NCBI GenBank assembly: GCA_049459795.1
Contig: JBMUDS010000001.1
Location: 62,001 to 126,000 of the forward strand
Direction of reading: 5' to 3'
DNA: 64,000 bases
DNA from: SYAN01 sp049459795
GTDB lineage: Bacteria; Actinomycetota; Actinomycetes; Nanopelagicales; Nanopelagicaceae
Within the stretch, counting starts at the first letter, position 1. Each line of letters opens with the position of its first letter. The translations under genes and the position numbers were made by a program. The notes beneath the pieces were generated by a model. It saw only the letters and a list, made by a program, of their open reading frames with translations. It had not been told where the DNA came from and did not search any database. Shown here in pieces: positions 43,975 to 52,698 of this stretch.

Positions 43975-44441
43975 TGCGCCCTACGAAGGAGTTCGCGCTC
44001 TCTGTGACGATCTCGGCACCCGTTGACCAAGTCTGGGAGCAGATGGTCGATTGGGAAGGTCAGTCAGAGTGGATGCTCTCGACTCGGGTCTACGACGAAC
44101 CTCACTCTCCAGAGGGAGTGGGACATCGGCTACGTGCTTTCACGGGACCTCTTGCCCGATGGAATCGAATCATCGGTGTGATGGATGAGATGGTGGTTTC
44201 CGAATGGGATCCACCGCACTTTTGTCGGGTGGAACATATCGGTCGGATCATTCGAGGATATGGGACCTTCACTCTCACGCGACGTCAGATCTATATCGAT
44301 GGGATCAAGGAGTTCACACACTTCGCATGGTTCGAAGAGATCGATGCACCGAAGTGGATCCTTCGCCTCATCAAACCCGGGATTCTTATCGGTGTTTGGA
44401 TCTCATTGATGAGATTCAAGCGTCGCGTCGAAAAAAGTTGA
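43974..44441 (+). CDS. SRPBCC family protein (polyketide cyclase/START-like)
   Basis: Protein of about 155 residues with the helix-grip fold pattern: strand LSVTISAPVDQVWEQMVDWE at the N-terminus, FTGPLARWNRIIGVMDEMVV in the middle, and a C-terminal amphipathic helix (ILRLIKPGILIGVWISLMRF). This group binds hydrophobic ligands or mediates lipid or polyketide metabolism; ligand unknown. Its ATG overlaps the LOG stop (TGATG) and the sigma-like gene follows 7 bp later. Confidence 0.8.
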   Translation: MRPTKEFALSVTISAPVDQVWEQMVDWEGQSEWMLSTRVYDEPHSPEGVGHRLRAFTGPLARWNRIIGVMDEMVVSEWDPPHFCRVEHIGRIIRGYGTFTLTRRQIYIDGIKEFTHFAWFEEIDAPKWILRLIKPGILIGVWISLMRFKRRVEKS

Positions 44442-44448
44442 GTGATTG

Positions 44449-44682
44449 ATGTCAGCGAACGACAAGAACCCCGACCTTCATTCGCTTCTCCAATCACTAC
44501 CTGAAGAAGAGCGAATCATCTTGACCCTCTTCTATCTCAAGTCCACATCAGCGGAGGAGATCGCCCAGATCCTCGGCGTTCCGATCAGAGCGGTCGAGAG
44601 CGTGCTCTTGATGGGGAGGCAACGACTACTTGCTGCGCTTGGGCTGGCCGGAGATGTGGCCGGAGGTATAGAGGGAAAATAG
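44449..44682 (+). CDS. Sigma-70 region 4-like helix-turn-helix mini-protein
   Basis: Protein of 77 residues consisting almost only of a region 4 domain: LHSLLQSLPEEERIILTLFY is the first helix pair, and TSAEEIAQILGVPIRAVESV is the helix-turn-helix (residues 35-54), then a helix MGRQRLLAALGLA. There is no region 2, so it cannot act as a full sigma factor. It may be an anti-sigma-like or promoter-binding accessory. It is co-oriented with the LOG and SRPBCC genes and precedes DUF3117. Confidence 0.8.
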   Translation: MSANDKNPDLHSLLQSLPEEERIILTLFYLKSTSAEEIAQILGVPIRAVESVLLMGRQRLLAALGLAGDVAGGIEGK

Positions 44683-44790
44683 GTTCGATTTCCCCCTGAG
44701 ACCGATATCGGGGATAATTCTCCCTTCTACGGATGAAGTCAGTGAATCTTTCGGGCCCAGGATCTTGGGAAATGCGATGGGAGTCTTAAC

Positions 44791-44970
44791 ATGGCAGCGA
44801 TGAAACCTCGAACCGGTGATGGCCCGATGGAAGTCACGAAGGAAGCTCGAAGCCTGGTCATGCGTATCCCACTCGAGGGTGGTGGCAGACTCGTCGTTGA
44901 ACTCAATCAAGAGGAGGCTCGTAGCCTCGCCGACTGTCTCCATGCAGCAGTCAATCTGATCAAGAAGTAA
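44791..44970 (+). CDS. DUF3117 family protein
   Basis: Small conserved actinobacterial protein of 59 residues: MAAMKPRTGDGPMEVTKEAR, then VMRIPLEGGGRLVVELNQEE and a short helix ending AAVNLIKK. The first 40 residues follow the DUF3117 consensus almost exactly, so the gene is real despite its size. Function unknown. GGGAG lies just upstream of the ATG. The 108-bp upstream gap contains GGATAAT (44712-44718), a possible -10 box with no good -35. Confidence 0.9.
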   Translation: MAAMKPRTGDGPMEVTKEARSLVMRIPLEGGGRLVVELNQEEARSLADCLHAAVNLIKK

Positions 44971-44995
44971 TCGCCTCTCTATCGAGCGGATCAAG

Positions 44996-46534
44996 ATGAA
45001 CCGTTCTCCTTCGACCCTGGAGCGCTTCGCTCTCACCACTTCAACGCGTGATGCCGCATCAAAGGTCAAGCGGAATCCGATTCAGGGATTCGACTGCATC
45101 GCACTCGGTTATCGGAATGGATCTCGTGGTCTTGAGTTTCTTGCTCCGAAGTCTTTCATTCGCGCCATCGAAGAAGCATGCGATATCTCACTTAAGGAAC
45201 TGCTTCAGCTCCATACGCGAGAGCTCAAGAACAAGGATGGAAAGGTCGAAGCCAAAGCAGGGGAGATGGTTGCGCTTCCCTTGGCGACACGTCGTGGACT
45301 GCCCGACGAATTGCTCTTCTTCGCAATAGGAAGCGAGAAGGTCGTTGATGCGAGGAAGAGTGGCGCACTCCTTGGTCGTCGTTATCGTGGGAAGTCGAAG
45401 AAGGTTCTCATCTCAGCAGGATCCCATCGATTCGTCTCGCAATTCTTAGAGTCACTTCTTCTCTCGACTTACCAGTGGAGCGAGAAGACGACGAAGAGCT
45501 CTGATCGTCCAGCTTTCCATATTCTCGATGGAAAAGAACTTGAGCGAATCAGGACCATTGCTTCCCATGTCTTCACGGCCCGCGACTTGATCCACACACC
45601 TTCCAATATCAAGACGCCGGCGTGGATCGCTTCACGACTCGTCTCCCTCACGAAATCATCATCTGCTTCGTCTCGCCTCAAAGTCGTTACTAAGTCAGGT
45701 AAGGAGATCGCGGAGTTCGGTGGTCTCGTCGCAGTCGGCGGTTCTTCCACGGTGCATCCGCCACGATTTGTTGTAGTGAGCTACACACCGCCAAGAGCGA
45801 AGAAGCACGTCGTGCTTGTGGGCAAAGGGATCACTTTCGATACCGGTGGAGTCTCACTCAAACGTCCTTACGACATGATGATGGCGATGAAGACCGATAT
45901 GAGTGGTGCTGCGGTCGTCGCTGCCACAGTCCTAGCTGCAGCAGAGCTTCGACTACCGATCAAGGTGAGTGCGCTCTTGATGCTCGCAGAGAACACGCTC
46001 TCCGCCACAGCACAACGCCCATCAGATGTGATCACCCATTACGGTGGAACGACTGTCGAGGTGATCAACACCGATGCCGAAGGACGTCTCGTCCTAGCTG
46101 ATGGTCTCGCCTATGCAGACCGTCATCTCGATCCCGATTATCTGATCGACGTCGCCACTTTGACGGGAGCCGCATCCCTTGGACTTGGAAAGCAATATGG
46201 GGCTATGTACTCCCGTGATGAGAAGTTAGCCAGCCAACTCCATCAGATCGGTGAGACTGCAGGGGATCGGCTCTGGCATATGCCATTGATCGATGATTAT
46301 CAGATCGCACTCAAGAGCGAGATCGCAGATTTCAACCACATCGCGGACAAACCGAAATTCGGTGCCGGCTCCGTTACTGCTGCGCTCTTCTTGGAGAAGT
46401 TCGTCGGAAAGCGACGTTGGGTCCATCTCGATATAGCTGGTCCTGCGCGATCTGAAGTGGATGCTGGCGAGTATGTGAAGGGTGGAACTGGATTCGGAGT
46501 TCGCACTCTCACTGCCTGGTTAGCGACGCTCTGA
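44996..46534 (+). CDS. pepA: Leucyl aminopeptidase (M17)
   Basis: Two-metal cytosolic aminopeptidase of 512 residues, active as hexamer. The N-terminal macro-like domain is followed by the catalytic domain: VLVGKGITFDTGGVSLKRPY near 274 (Lys and Asp ligands), MKTDMSGAAVVAAT near 299, NTDAEGRLVLADGLAYA near 358 (the M17 signature with catalytic Arg), and VATLTGAASLGLG near 385. PepA proteins in some bacteria also bind DNA; nothing here shows that. The stop overlaps the O-methyltransferase start (ATGA). Confidence 0.95.
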   Translation: MNRSPSTLERFALTTSTRDAASKVKRNPIQGFDCIALGYRNGSRGLEFLAPKSFIRAIEEACDISLKELLQLHTRELKNKDGKVEAKAGEMVALPLATRRGLPDELLFFAIGSEKVVDARKSGALLGRRYRGKSKKVLISAGSHRFVSQFLESLLLSTYQWSEKTTKSSDRPAFHILDGKELERIRTIASHVFTARDLIHTPSNIKTPAWIASRLVSLTKSSSASSRLKVVTKSGKEIAEFGGLVAVGGSSTVHPPRFVVVSYTPPRAKKHVVLVGKGITFDTGGVSLKRPYDMMMAMKTDMSGAAVVAATVLAAAELRLPIKVSALLMLAENTLSATAQRPSDVITHYGGTTVEVINTDAEGRLVLADGLAYADRHLDPDYLIDVATLTGAASLGLGKQYGAMYSRDEKLASQLHQIGETAGDRLWHMPLIDDYQIALKSEIADFNHIADKPKFGAGSVTAALFLEKFVGKRRWVHLDIAGPARSEVDAGEYVKGGTGFGVRTLTAWLATL

Positions 46535-47205
46535 TGACTCATCCTTTCGTCCCGCAACGCGGCGACATGACCGCATATAGCGAGAGTCTCTTTCCAGAGA
46601 CGGAGACGATGATCGCTGCTCGCGCACGAGGAGAAGAGATGGGGATCGCAAATCCAGCTCGTCTCACCGCTGCCATGACCCGGTTTCTCGTCGAATTGAT
46701 CGGTGCATCGTCGATCGTGGAAGTCGGAACTGGTACTGGAGTGAGCGGTCTCTATCTTCTCGATCTGCCGGAGATCAATTTGACCTCCATCGACGCGGAG
46801 ATGGCACAGGCGAAGGCTGCGAAGCGGGCATTTGAAGAGGCGGGAATCCCGGCGACCCGATACAGATTGATCACAGGCATCACCAAGGAAGTCATCGGGA
46901 AATTGGCAGATAACTCTTATGACCTCTTCGTCTTACGTGAGACTTCTGAGAGCAAAGATGCCGATTATCTTGTCGATGCTTTGGATCAGATTCACAGATC
47001 ACTTCGCCCAGGCGGACTGGTAGTCCTCGATGGGATCCTCGGTGGTGGCAGAGTCGCAGACCCCACGCAACGTGATGAGATCAGCCTTGCACGAAGAGAA
47101 GCGATCAGAGCGATTCGTTCTGATTCCAAGTGGCGGCCATTGCTATTGCCGATCGATGATGGCGTGATGGTCGCAATCAAGACGAGCAACTCGGAAGAGA
47201 ATTAG
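46534..47205 (+). CDS. O-methyltransferase (class I SAM, family 3-like)
   Basis: Protein of 223 residues (a second ATG at 46567 gives 212). SAM site motif I VEVGTGTGVSGLYLLD is near 63, acidic post I INLTSIDAEMAQAKAAKRAF near 78, YDLFVLRETSESKDADYLVD near 128, and LRPGGLVVLDGILGGGRVADP near 150 are the COMT/caffeoyl-CoA type motifs. The usual metal-binding aspartate of motif (V)D is E or absent (VLRE instead of V(F)xDA), so the activity may differ. Actinobacterial homologues usually sit near tatB/htrA, as here. Confidence 0.88.
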   Translation: MTHPFVPQRGDMTAYSESLFPETETMIAARARGEEMGIANPARLTAAMTRFLVELIGASSIVEVGTGTGVSGLYLLDLPEINLTSIDAEMAQAKAAKRAFEEAGIPATRYRLITGITKEVIGKLADNSYDLFVLRETSESKDADYLVDALDQIHRSLRPGGLVVLDGILGGGRVADPTQRDEISLARREAIRAIRSDSKWRPLLLPIDDGVMVAIKTSNSEEN

Positions 47206-47218
47206 GAAGAATGCTCAT

Positions 47219-48370
47219 ATGAACGAGCATGTGACGTGGTGGAGCAGCGATGACGAGAGGTCGCAGCGACAATTCGTTTCGAGTTCACTTCGCGATGCCA
47301 CACGTGCGAAGAGAGTCAGCCTCAGTTTCACGGTGATCATGGCGCTTGTCGTCGGGTTGCTTGGCGGAGTCGGTGGCGCGTTCCTTGCGGATCGGGAATT
47401 GATCTCAACCAATGCCAACCTGGTCTCGGTTGGAAGTACGGTGGAGCGTGCTCCAGATTCTGTCGCAGGGATCGCTCAACGAGTATTGCCTTCGGTGGTC
47501 TCGATCGCGACTCAGAGTCGTGCTGGTAGTGGCACTGGAAGCGGATTCTTCATCCGTAGCGATGGATACATCTTGACCAACAATCATGTCATCAGTGAAG
47601 CAGCATCAAACAATGGTCGGATCTCGGTCAAGCTCAACAATGGAAAGCGTTTTACTGCGCGGATCGTGGGACGAAATGCTTCCTACGATCTGGCAGTGCT
47701 GAAGATCAATGTCAACTCTGCCCCTGCGCTTCAATTCGGCGATAGCGATTCAGTGCAAGTCGGCGATAATGTCATCGCGATCGGATCCCCACTCGGATTA
47801 AGTGGCACCGTGACGACAGGGATCATCAGCGCGAAAGATCGGGCGGTCACCGTTGGTGGAGATGATGAGACTTCTTTCATCAATGCTCTACAGACTGATG
47901 CTGCGATCAACCCTGGTAATTCGGGCGGCCCACTTGTCGATCTCAGTGGTGCGGTCGTGGGGGTCAACTCAGCGATAGCGACACTTGGGAATTCACTCAG
48001 CACAAGTGGATCGATCGGCCTTGGCTTCGCGATTCCGATCAATCAAGCGAAGAAGACAGCAGAACAATTGATCGCGACCGGTCGTTCCGTCTATCCGATC
48101 ATGGGCGTCTCCATCGACTCTCGATTCACCGGCACCGGAGCCCTGGTCGCGGACCAACCTGAATCGGTAGCACCCGATGGACCTGCAGCCCGTGCTGGCA
48201 TCCGACCTGGGGATGTGATCGTCGAATTCGAGGGTCGTGAGATCAACACCTCTGATGAACTCATCGTCGCTATTCGTTCGCGTGATGTCGGAGATCGCGT
48301 ATCACTCGTCATTCTCCGAGGCAGCGCGCGTATCGAGGTCTCATTAACCCTTGCTGCGAGCCAGAACTAG
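47219..48370 (+). CDS. HtrA/DegP-type serine protease with PDZ domain
   Basis: Membrane-anchored protease of 383 residues for envelope protein quality control. One membrane helix at about 37-60 (VSLSFTVIMALVVGLLGGVG) precedes the trypsin-like domain. His is in LTNNHVISEA (near 121), Asp in SYDLAVLKIN (near 157) and Ser in NPGNSGGPLVDLSG (near 234). The C-terminal PDZ runs from about 290 and contains AARAGIRPGDVIVEFEGREI. It lies upstream of tatB, a common actinobacterial pair. The stop region is duplicated in tandem (18-bp repeats). Confidence 0.95.
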   Translation: MNEHVTWWSSDDERSQRQFVSSSLRDATRAKRVSLSFTVIMALVVGLLGGVGGAFLADRELISTNANLVSVGSTVERAPDSVAGIAQRVLPSVVSIATQSRAGSGTGSGFFIRSDGYILTNNHVISEAASNNGRISVKLNNGKRFTARIVGRNASYDLAVLKINVNSAPALQFGDSDSVQVGDNVIAIGSPLGLSGTVTTGIISAKDRAVTVGGDDETSFINALQTDAAINPGNSGGPLVDLSGAVVGVNSAIATLGNSLSTSGSIGLGFAIPINQAKKTAEQLIATGRSVYPIMGVSIDSRFTGTGALVADQPESVAPDGPAARAGIRPGDVIVEFEGREINTSDELIVAIRSRDVGDRVSLVILRGSARIEVSLTLAASQN

Positions 48371-48407
48371 GCCCTTAGTCAGAACTGGGCCCTTAGCCAG
48401 AACTAGG
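48359..48407 (+). repeat. 18-bp tandem repeat across htrA stop and tatB ribosome binding site
   Basis: Two full copies and a partial third: 48359-48376, 48377-48394 and 48395-48407. The unit is AGYCAGAACTRGGCCCTT. The first and third copies carry TAG in frame with htrA; the second has TGG. Read in the htrA frame it gives SQN-stop-ALSQNW-ALSQN-stop, so read-through of the first stop would add 11 residues before a second stop. The third copy supplies AGGATGG ahead of the tatB ATG. It looks like a recent slippage duplication. Confidence 0.9.
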
Positions 48408-48415
48408 ATGGTCAC

Positions 48416-48736
48416 ATGTTCGATATTGGCGGCGGGGAGATCATCGGCTTAGCGATCCTTGGCATGATCTTGGTCGGTCCGGACCGCCTTCCGAAAGCGG
48501 CTGCCGATGCTGCACGTTTCATCAAGCGGGTTCGTGATTTCACTACCGGTGCAGGCGATGAATTGAAGAAGAACCTCGGTCCGGGTTTCGAGGACCTCGA
48601 TATCCGTGAACTCAATCCGAAGACACTGATCCAAAAACATGTTCTCGATGTCGTGGAAGATAAACCTCGAGTCTCGAATAGCACCAGGGCAGTGAAACGA
48701 ACACCGCCAGCGAAATTCGATCCAGATATGCCGTGA
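48416..48736 (+). CDS. tatB: Sec-independent translocase subunit TatB
   Basis: Protein of 106 residues with the TatA/B layout: N-terminal membrane helix with the conserved acidic residue near the start (MFDIGGGEIIGLAILGMILV, Glu 8 as in TatB), hinge GPDRLPKAAADAARFIKRVR (the GP hinge), and a long amphipathic helix. The tail is longer and more charged than that of TatA. Binds twin-arginine signal peptides with TatC. Lies between htrA and mrp. Confidence 0.93.
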   Translation: MFDIGGGEIIGLAILGMILVGPDRLPKAAADAARFIKRVRDFTTGAGDELKKNLGPGFEDLDIRELNPKTLIQKHVLDVVEDKPRVSNSTRAVKRTPPAKFDPDMP

Positions 48737-48752
48737 TCGGCACGCAAAGATT

Positions 48753-49877
48753 ATGAACTTACAAGAAGACTCGATTCGTAGCGCGCTGGCGAAAGTCAAC
48801 GATCCTGAATTGCGCAAACCCATCACAGAACTTGGCATGGTCGATGCGATCTCCATCAATGGCGCCGCGGTCTCGGTGCGGATTCTTCTCACGATCTCTG
48901 GTTGTCCGATGCGAGATCGATTACAACACGACGTCACGGCAGCGATCCTTGAGGTGACCGGCATCGATCGAGTCGATGTGGAATTCGGCGTGATGACTGA
49001 AGAGCAGCGCAATGAGGTCAAGCGAATCGTTCGCGGTGGTCGCGATAAGGAGATCCCGTTTGCGAGACCGGATTCATTGACTCGAGTGATCGGTATCGCA
49101 TCCGGAAAAGGCGGTGTCGGCAAGTCATCGGTGACTGCGAATCTTGCAATCGCGCTCTCCCAATCAGGATTCTCGGTTGGAATCCTCGATGCTGATGTCT
49201 ATGGTCACTCGATTCCGCGACTGATGGGGGTCGCAGGAATTCGTCCCACAGTGATAGACCAGCTCTTCATTCCAGTAGAGGGATACGGAGTCAAGGTCGT
49301 ATCGATGGAGATGTTCAAGCCTGATCGTGCTGATCCGATCGCTTATCGAGGGCCCTTACTCCATCGTGTCCTCGAGCAACTCCTCACCGATGCATATTGG
49401 GGCGATCTCGATTTCCTCCTGCTCGATCTCCCTCCTGGTACCGGTGATATCGCGATATCGCTCGCCCAATTGATCCCCAATTCCGAGTTACTTGTAGTGA
49501 CAACACCGCAGGTCGCGGCTTCTGAAGTCGCAGAGCGAGCGGGTCGAATCGCACATCAACTCAAACAGCGGATCCTCGGTGTGATCGAGAATATGTCAGC
49601 CGCACCATGTCCTCATTGTGGCGGGGCGATCGATCTCTTCGGCAATGGCGGCGGAGAAGAGAGTGCAAAGCGACTTGGGAATCTCGTGGGAGCCGAAGTC
49701 CCATTGCTTTCGAAGATACCGTTCGATATCGCGCTTCGCTCGGGCGGAGACGAAGGACATCCGATTGTGATTGCACACCCGGAGTCGGCGCCTGCCAAAG
49801 CATTCTCCACACTTGCATCACACTTGTCGCAGCGAAGTGACTCGCTAGTTGGAAAGCGGCTAGGAATCCTTAGCTGA
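48753..49877 (+). CDS. Mrp/ApbC family iron-sulfur carrier ATPase
   Basis: P-loop scaffold of Fe-S cluster transfer. Protein of 374 residues: N-terminal MIP18-like (DUF59) domain (VNDPELRKPITELGMVDAIS near 13, ISGCPMRDRL near 52), then the ATPase with deviant Walker A ASGKGGVGKSSVTANLAIAL near 115, VLDADVYGHSIPRLMG-like segment near 142, LLDLPPGTGD near 225, and the C-x2-C cluster site APCPHCGGAID near 283. The 3' end overlaps the convergent DUF1003 gene by 18 bp. Confidence 0.95.
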   Translation: MNLQEDSIRSALAKVNDPELRKPITELGMVDAISINGAAVSVRILLTISGCPMRDRLQHDVTAAILEVTGIDRVDVEFGVMTEEQRNEVKRIVRGGRDKEIPFARPDSLTRVIGIASGKGGVGKSSVTANLAIALSQSGFSVGILDADVYGHSIPRLMGVAGIRPTVIDQLFIPVEGYGVKVVSMEMFKPDRADPIAYRGPLLHRVLEQLLTDAYWGDLDFLLLDLPPGTGDIAISLAQLIPNSELLVVTTPQVAASEVAERAGRIAHQLKQRILGVIENMSAAPCPHCGGAIDLFGNGGGEESAKRLGNLVGAEVPLLSKIPFDIALRSGGDEGHPIVIAHPESAPAKAFSTLASHLSQRSDSLVGKRLGILS

Positions 49878-50366
49878 CGATCCCTTCCTCATCTCTTCGA
49901 GAAGCTCTTCAAGCGTTTGGCGAAGTTCATCACGGACGAAATCTCGAGAAGCTACGTTTTGGACTTGTGCGCGGAGCGCGGCAATCTCTCGCGTAAGGAA
50001 TTCGGCGTCGGCCTGGGTCCGCTCGTCGCGGACGCGATCCTCTTGGAACGAGACTCGATCCCGATCAGCCTGTCGATTCTGGGCGAGGAGGATGAGCGGT
50101 GCTGCGTATGAAGCTTGCAGTGATAAGAGAAGCGTCAAGAAGATGAAGGGATACTCATCGATTCGCACAGCAGATGGTGCGAATCGATTCCACAGAACCC
50201 AGCTCACCACGAAGACCGTCATGAACACCAAGAATCGTGCCGTGCCTATGAAGCGAGCGAAACGTTCGGCGACTTCACCGAATCGTTCTGCATCATAGGT
50301 AGGGCGCCGCGATCGTCTTGAAGTCAGAGGAGACTCGAGAGGACTACGTGCACTTTCATGATTCAT
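49860..50366 (-). CDS. DUF1003 membrane protein
   Basis: Protein of 168 residues from the ATG at 50366. Family pattern: AERFGEVAERFARFIGTARF, then a two-helix hairpin VFMTVFVVSWVLWNRFAP and PFIFLTLLLSLQASYAAPLI with the conserved LQASYAAPLILLAQNRQADRD core near residue 84. A C-terminal coiled coil follows (FLTREIAALRAQVQNVASRD). Function unknown. It is downstream of and overlaps the MgtE-N/CBS gene, a pairing common in Actinobacteria that suggests shared function in divalent cation handling (inference). Confidence 0.9.
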   Translation of the reverse strand: MNHESARSPLESPLTSRRSRRPTYDAERFGEVAERFARFIGTARFLVFMTVFVVSWVLWNRFAPSAVRIDEYPFIFLTLLLSLQASYAAPLILLAQNRQADRDRVSFQEDRVRDERTQADAEFLTREIAALRAQVQNVASRDFVRDELRQTLEELLEEMRKGSSAKDS

Positions 50367-51618
50367 GAGGAACCTCCAACATCTCTGAAGCCTTCTTGCG
50401 CCAATCTTGTGGAAGGAGATGGTCGAGTAGGTCATCGATCGCGACCGCACCAAGGAGTCGATGATTCTCGTCGACAATCGGAACTGAAAGCAGGTTGTAA
50501 TTCGCAAGATAGGAAGCAGTCTCGGCTAGCTGCCATTCGGGAGATATCGGTGTGGTCTCGGTGTCGATGATTCCACCAAGTAACGTGCCAGGGCGCTCAC
50601 GGAGCAATCGCTGCAAGTGGACCGTCCCAATGAATCGTCCCGTAGGAGTCTCGATCGGCGGCCTGACGATATAGACGGCTGATGCGAGCGATGGTGGCAA
50701 TTCCGATCGTCTGATCGCGGCAAGGGCATCTGCCACTGTCGCGTCGGCACCAAGGATCACCGGTTCTGTCGTCATCATTCCGCCGGCGGAGTAATCCTCA
50801 TAACTCATCAGTCTTCGTACATCGGCCGCATCCTCAGGCTCCATCAATTCGAGAAGTGCGCTTGCTCGATCACTACCGAGATCTCGCAACAGGTCTGCTG
50901 CATCATCTGCGCCCATTTCGCCGAGCACATCTGCTGCGCGCTCACCTTCCATCTCGGCCAGGATCTCGACGCGAAGCGATTCATCCATTTCTTCTAGGAC
51001 GCTGGCAAGTCGTTCGTCGTCGAGCGCTTTGAGAAGTTCGGTTCGGCGTTTCGGAGTCAGGTCTATCACCATGCCGGCAAGGTCAGCTGCCCGCATCGTC
51101 GAGATGGTCGCGAGCAAGGTTGCGACCCCTTGATTCTCCTCGATCGTCGTCACGCCTTGGACTTCGCTCCATCCGACCGTCTTGCTATGTGTCCGCAATT
51201 TCCTGACTCGAGACTTAGGAAGAAGATGGAGTTGGTTGAGGTACCAATCTCCTTTTGCATCCGACTCCATCGCGACATCATCGATGCTGTACTCAGCGTG
51301 ATGATGATGCACGCTCTTGTCCAGCAATTCACTGATCACTTGGATCTCATTGGTGCGAGGTTCGAATCTTCGGATATTCAATTGTCCTGTGATCACAACC
51401 ACCCCAAGGTCGATCGAACTGATCCGTGTGATGGGTATGAAGATCCTTCGCTTCGGTGGCACTTCGACCACGATTCCAACGACTCGCGGCGACTGGTTCC
51501 CACTTCGCAAGAGTGCGACGACATCGCGAATCTTCCCGACGCGATCACCGTTAGGTTCGAAGACGGATGTCCCGGCGAAACGAGCGAGGAAGACACGATG
51601 TGGTGCAGCGATTGCCAT
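50356..51618 (-). CDS. MgtE N-terminal domain and CBS domain protein (no channel)
   Basis: About 420 residues. An N-terminal PRC-barrel-like domain (FEPNGDRVGKIRDVVALLRS) is followed by a linker, the MgtE-N superhelix (DERLASVLEEMDESLRVEIL and GEMGADDAADLLRDLGSDRA) and a pair of CBS domains (SYEDYSAGGMMTTEPVILGA; PIVDENHRLLGAVAIDDLLD). The membrane domain that conducts Mg2+ in MgtE is missing: no hydrophobic helices are seen. It is thus a soluble Mg2+/nucleotide sensor-like protein. An ATG 33 bp further upstream is possible. It is coupled to DUF1003 by an 11-bp overlap. Confidence 0.88.
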   Translation of the reverse strand: MAIAAPHRVFLARFAGTSVFEPNGDRVGKIRDVVALLRSGNQSPRVVGIVVEVPPKRRIFIPITRISSIDLGVVVITGQLNIRRFEPRTNEIQVISELLDKSVHHHHAEYSIDDVAMESDAKGDWYLNQLHLLPKSRVRKLRTHSKTVGWSEVQGVTTIEENQGVATLLATISTMRAADLAGMVIDLTPKRRTELLKALDDERLASVLEEMDESLRVEILAEMEGERAADVLGEMGADDAADLLRDLGSDRASALLELMEPEDAADVRRLMSYEDYSAGGMMTTEPVILGADATVADALAAIRRSELPPSLASAVYIVRPPIETPTGRFIGTVHLQRLLRERPGTLLGGIIDTETTPISPEWQLAETASYLANYNLLSVPIVDENHRLLGAVAIDDLLDHLLPQDWRKKASEMLEVPHES

Positions 51619-51762
51619 GACTCTCCCCTCAGTATCGAGAATTGCTGCCAATTACGTGGCGAGGGATAGGACGTGATCGGTTCTGACGTGAAGTCTACGT
51701 GAGGAGAGTCCTTTGCCATCTAGTATTTGCGCGCAAGATTAAGGTGCCGAGTAACGTTAACG

Positions 51763-52689
51763 ATGTACCCGAATGAGATCAGGTGGAGTGTGAGTAAGAG
51801 CTTTAAGGAGCAGAGTCATACCGCTCTCCCCACAGGACGTGACATCCCTCTTCTTTTGGGCGGAATTCTCGGAATCGGGATGTCCGGTCCGCTGATAGCA
51901 CTCAGTTCGATGTCGATTCTCGCTCTTATCTTCTGGCGAAATCTTGGTGGGGCGCTCTTGATGGCGCCATTTGCACTCAAAGTCGCAATGACCTCACGGT
52001 CGATCGATATCAAGGCGGTCGGGTGGTCTGCGCTTGCGGGATTCTTCCTGGCACTCCATTTCATTGGATTCTTCATCGCCATGCGCTTTACCAGTGTCGC
52101 TGCAGGCGTCGCACTCACTGCACTCCAACCGATCTTCGCTGCCATCTACATCCGATTCCTTGGTGGACATATCCCGGCCAAGGCATGGCTCGGAATGCTC
52201 ATCTCTTTCGTAGGGGTCGTCATCATCACGGGAGTGGATCTCACCATCTCCTGGCGGGCCTTCCTCGGTGATCTTGCCGCTATCGCATGTGCCGCGCTCT
52301 CTGCCCTCTATGTCTTGATCGGTGCAAAAGCACAGCGGACTATCACGACATCTATCTATACGACGGTCTGTTACGCGACTTGTGCAGCCACTGCGCTTCC
52401 CTTGGTCTTCATCTTCGGTGATCCAGTGATCGACTATCCGGAGCGGGAGTGGTTGCTTCTTCTCGCGCTCATCTTGGGATCACAGATCCTGGGACATACC
52501 ATGTTCAATTTCTCATTAAAGCGAGTCTCACCAACTGTCGTCTCATTGATCGTCTTCTTCGAAGTCCCCGTTGGTGCGCTCTTTGCCTGGTGGTGGATGA
52601 ATCAAGTTCCACCTGCAGGCACGATCCCTGGCATCATCATCTTGCTCTTCGGTTGTGCGCTCTTTGTTACGCGTCGTGAATCTCGCTAA
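51763..52689 (+). CDS. EamA family (DMT superfamily) transporter
   Basis: About 308 residues with ten hydrophobic helices in two EamA repeats: the first repeat begins at DIPLLLGGILGIGMSGPLIA, the second at AFLGDLAAIACAALSALYVL. Phe/Trp-rich motif IFWRNLGGALLMAPFAL near residue 55 and the SLIVFFEVPVGALFAWWWMN near 267 with the conserved Glu match drug/metabolite transporters. Substrate unknown. ATG 51763 is a guess; GTG 51790, close behind AGGTGGAG, is an alternative. It diverges from the MgtE-N/CBS gene and lies 9 bp before the PHP gene. Confidence 0.85.
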   Translation: MYPNEIRWSVSKSFKEQSHTALPTGRDIPLLLGGILGIGMSGPLIALSSMSILALIFWRNLGGALLMAPFALKVAMTSRSIDIKAVGWSALAGFFLALHFIGFFIAMRFTSVAAGVALTALQPIFAAIYIRFLGGHIPAKAWLGMLISFVGVVIITGVDLTISWRAFLGDLAAIACAALSALYVLIGAKAQRTITTSIYTTVCYATCAATALPLVFIFGDPVIDYPEREWLLLLALILGSQILGHTMFNFSLKRVSPTVVSLIVFFEVPVGALFAWWWMNQVPPAGTIPGIIILLFGCALFVTRRESR

Positions 52690-52698
52690 GGTGGAGCG

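Noticed and set aside
47211..47230. Inverted repeat ATGCTC/GAGCAT around the htrA start
   Set aside because: Only 6-bp arms with an 8-base loop; not distinguishable from chance in sequence this long.
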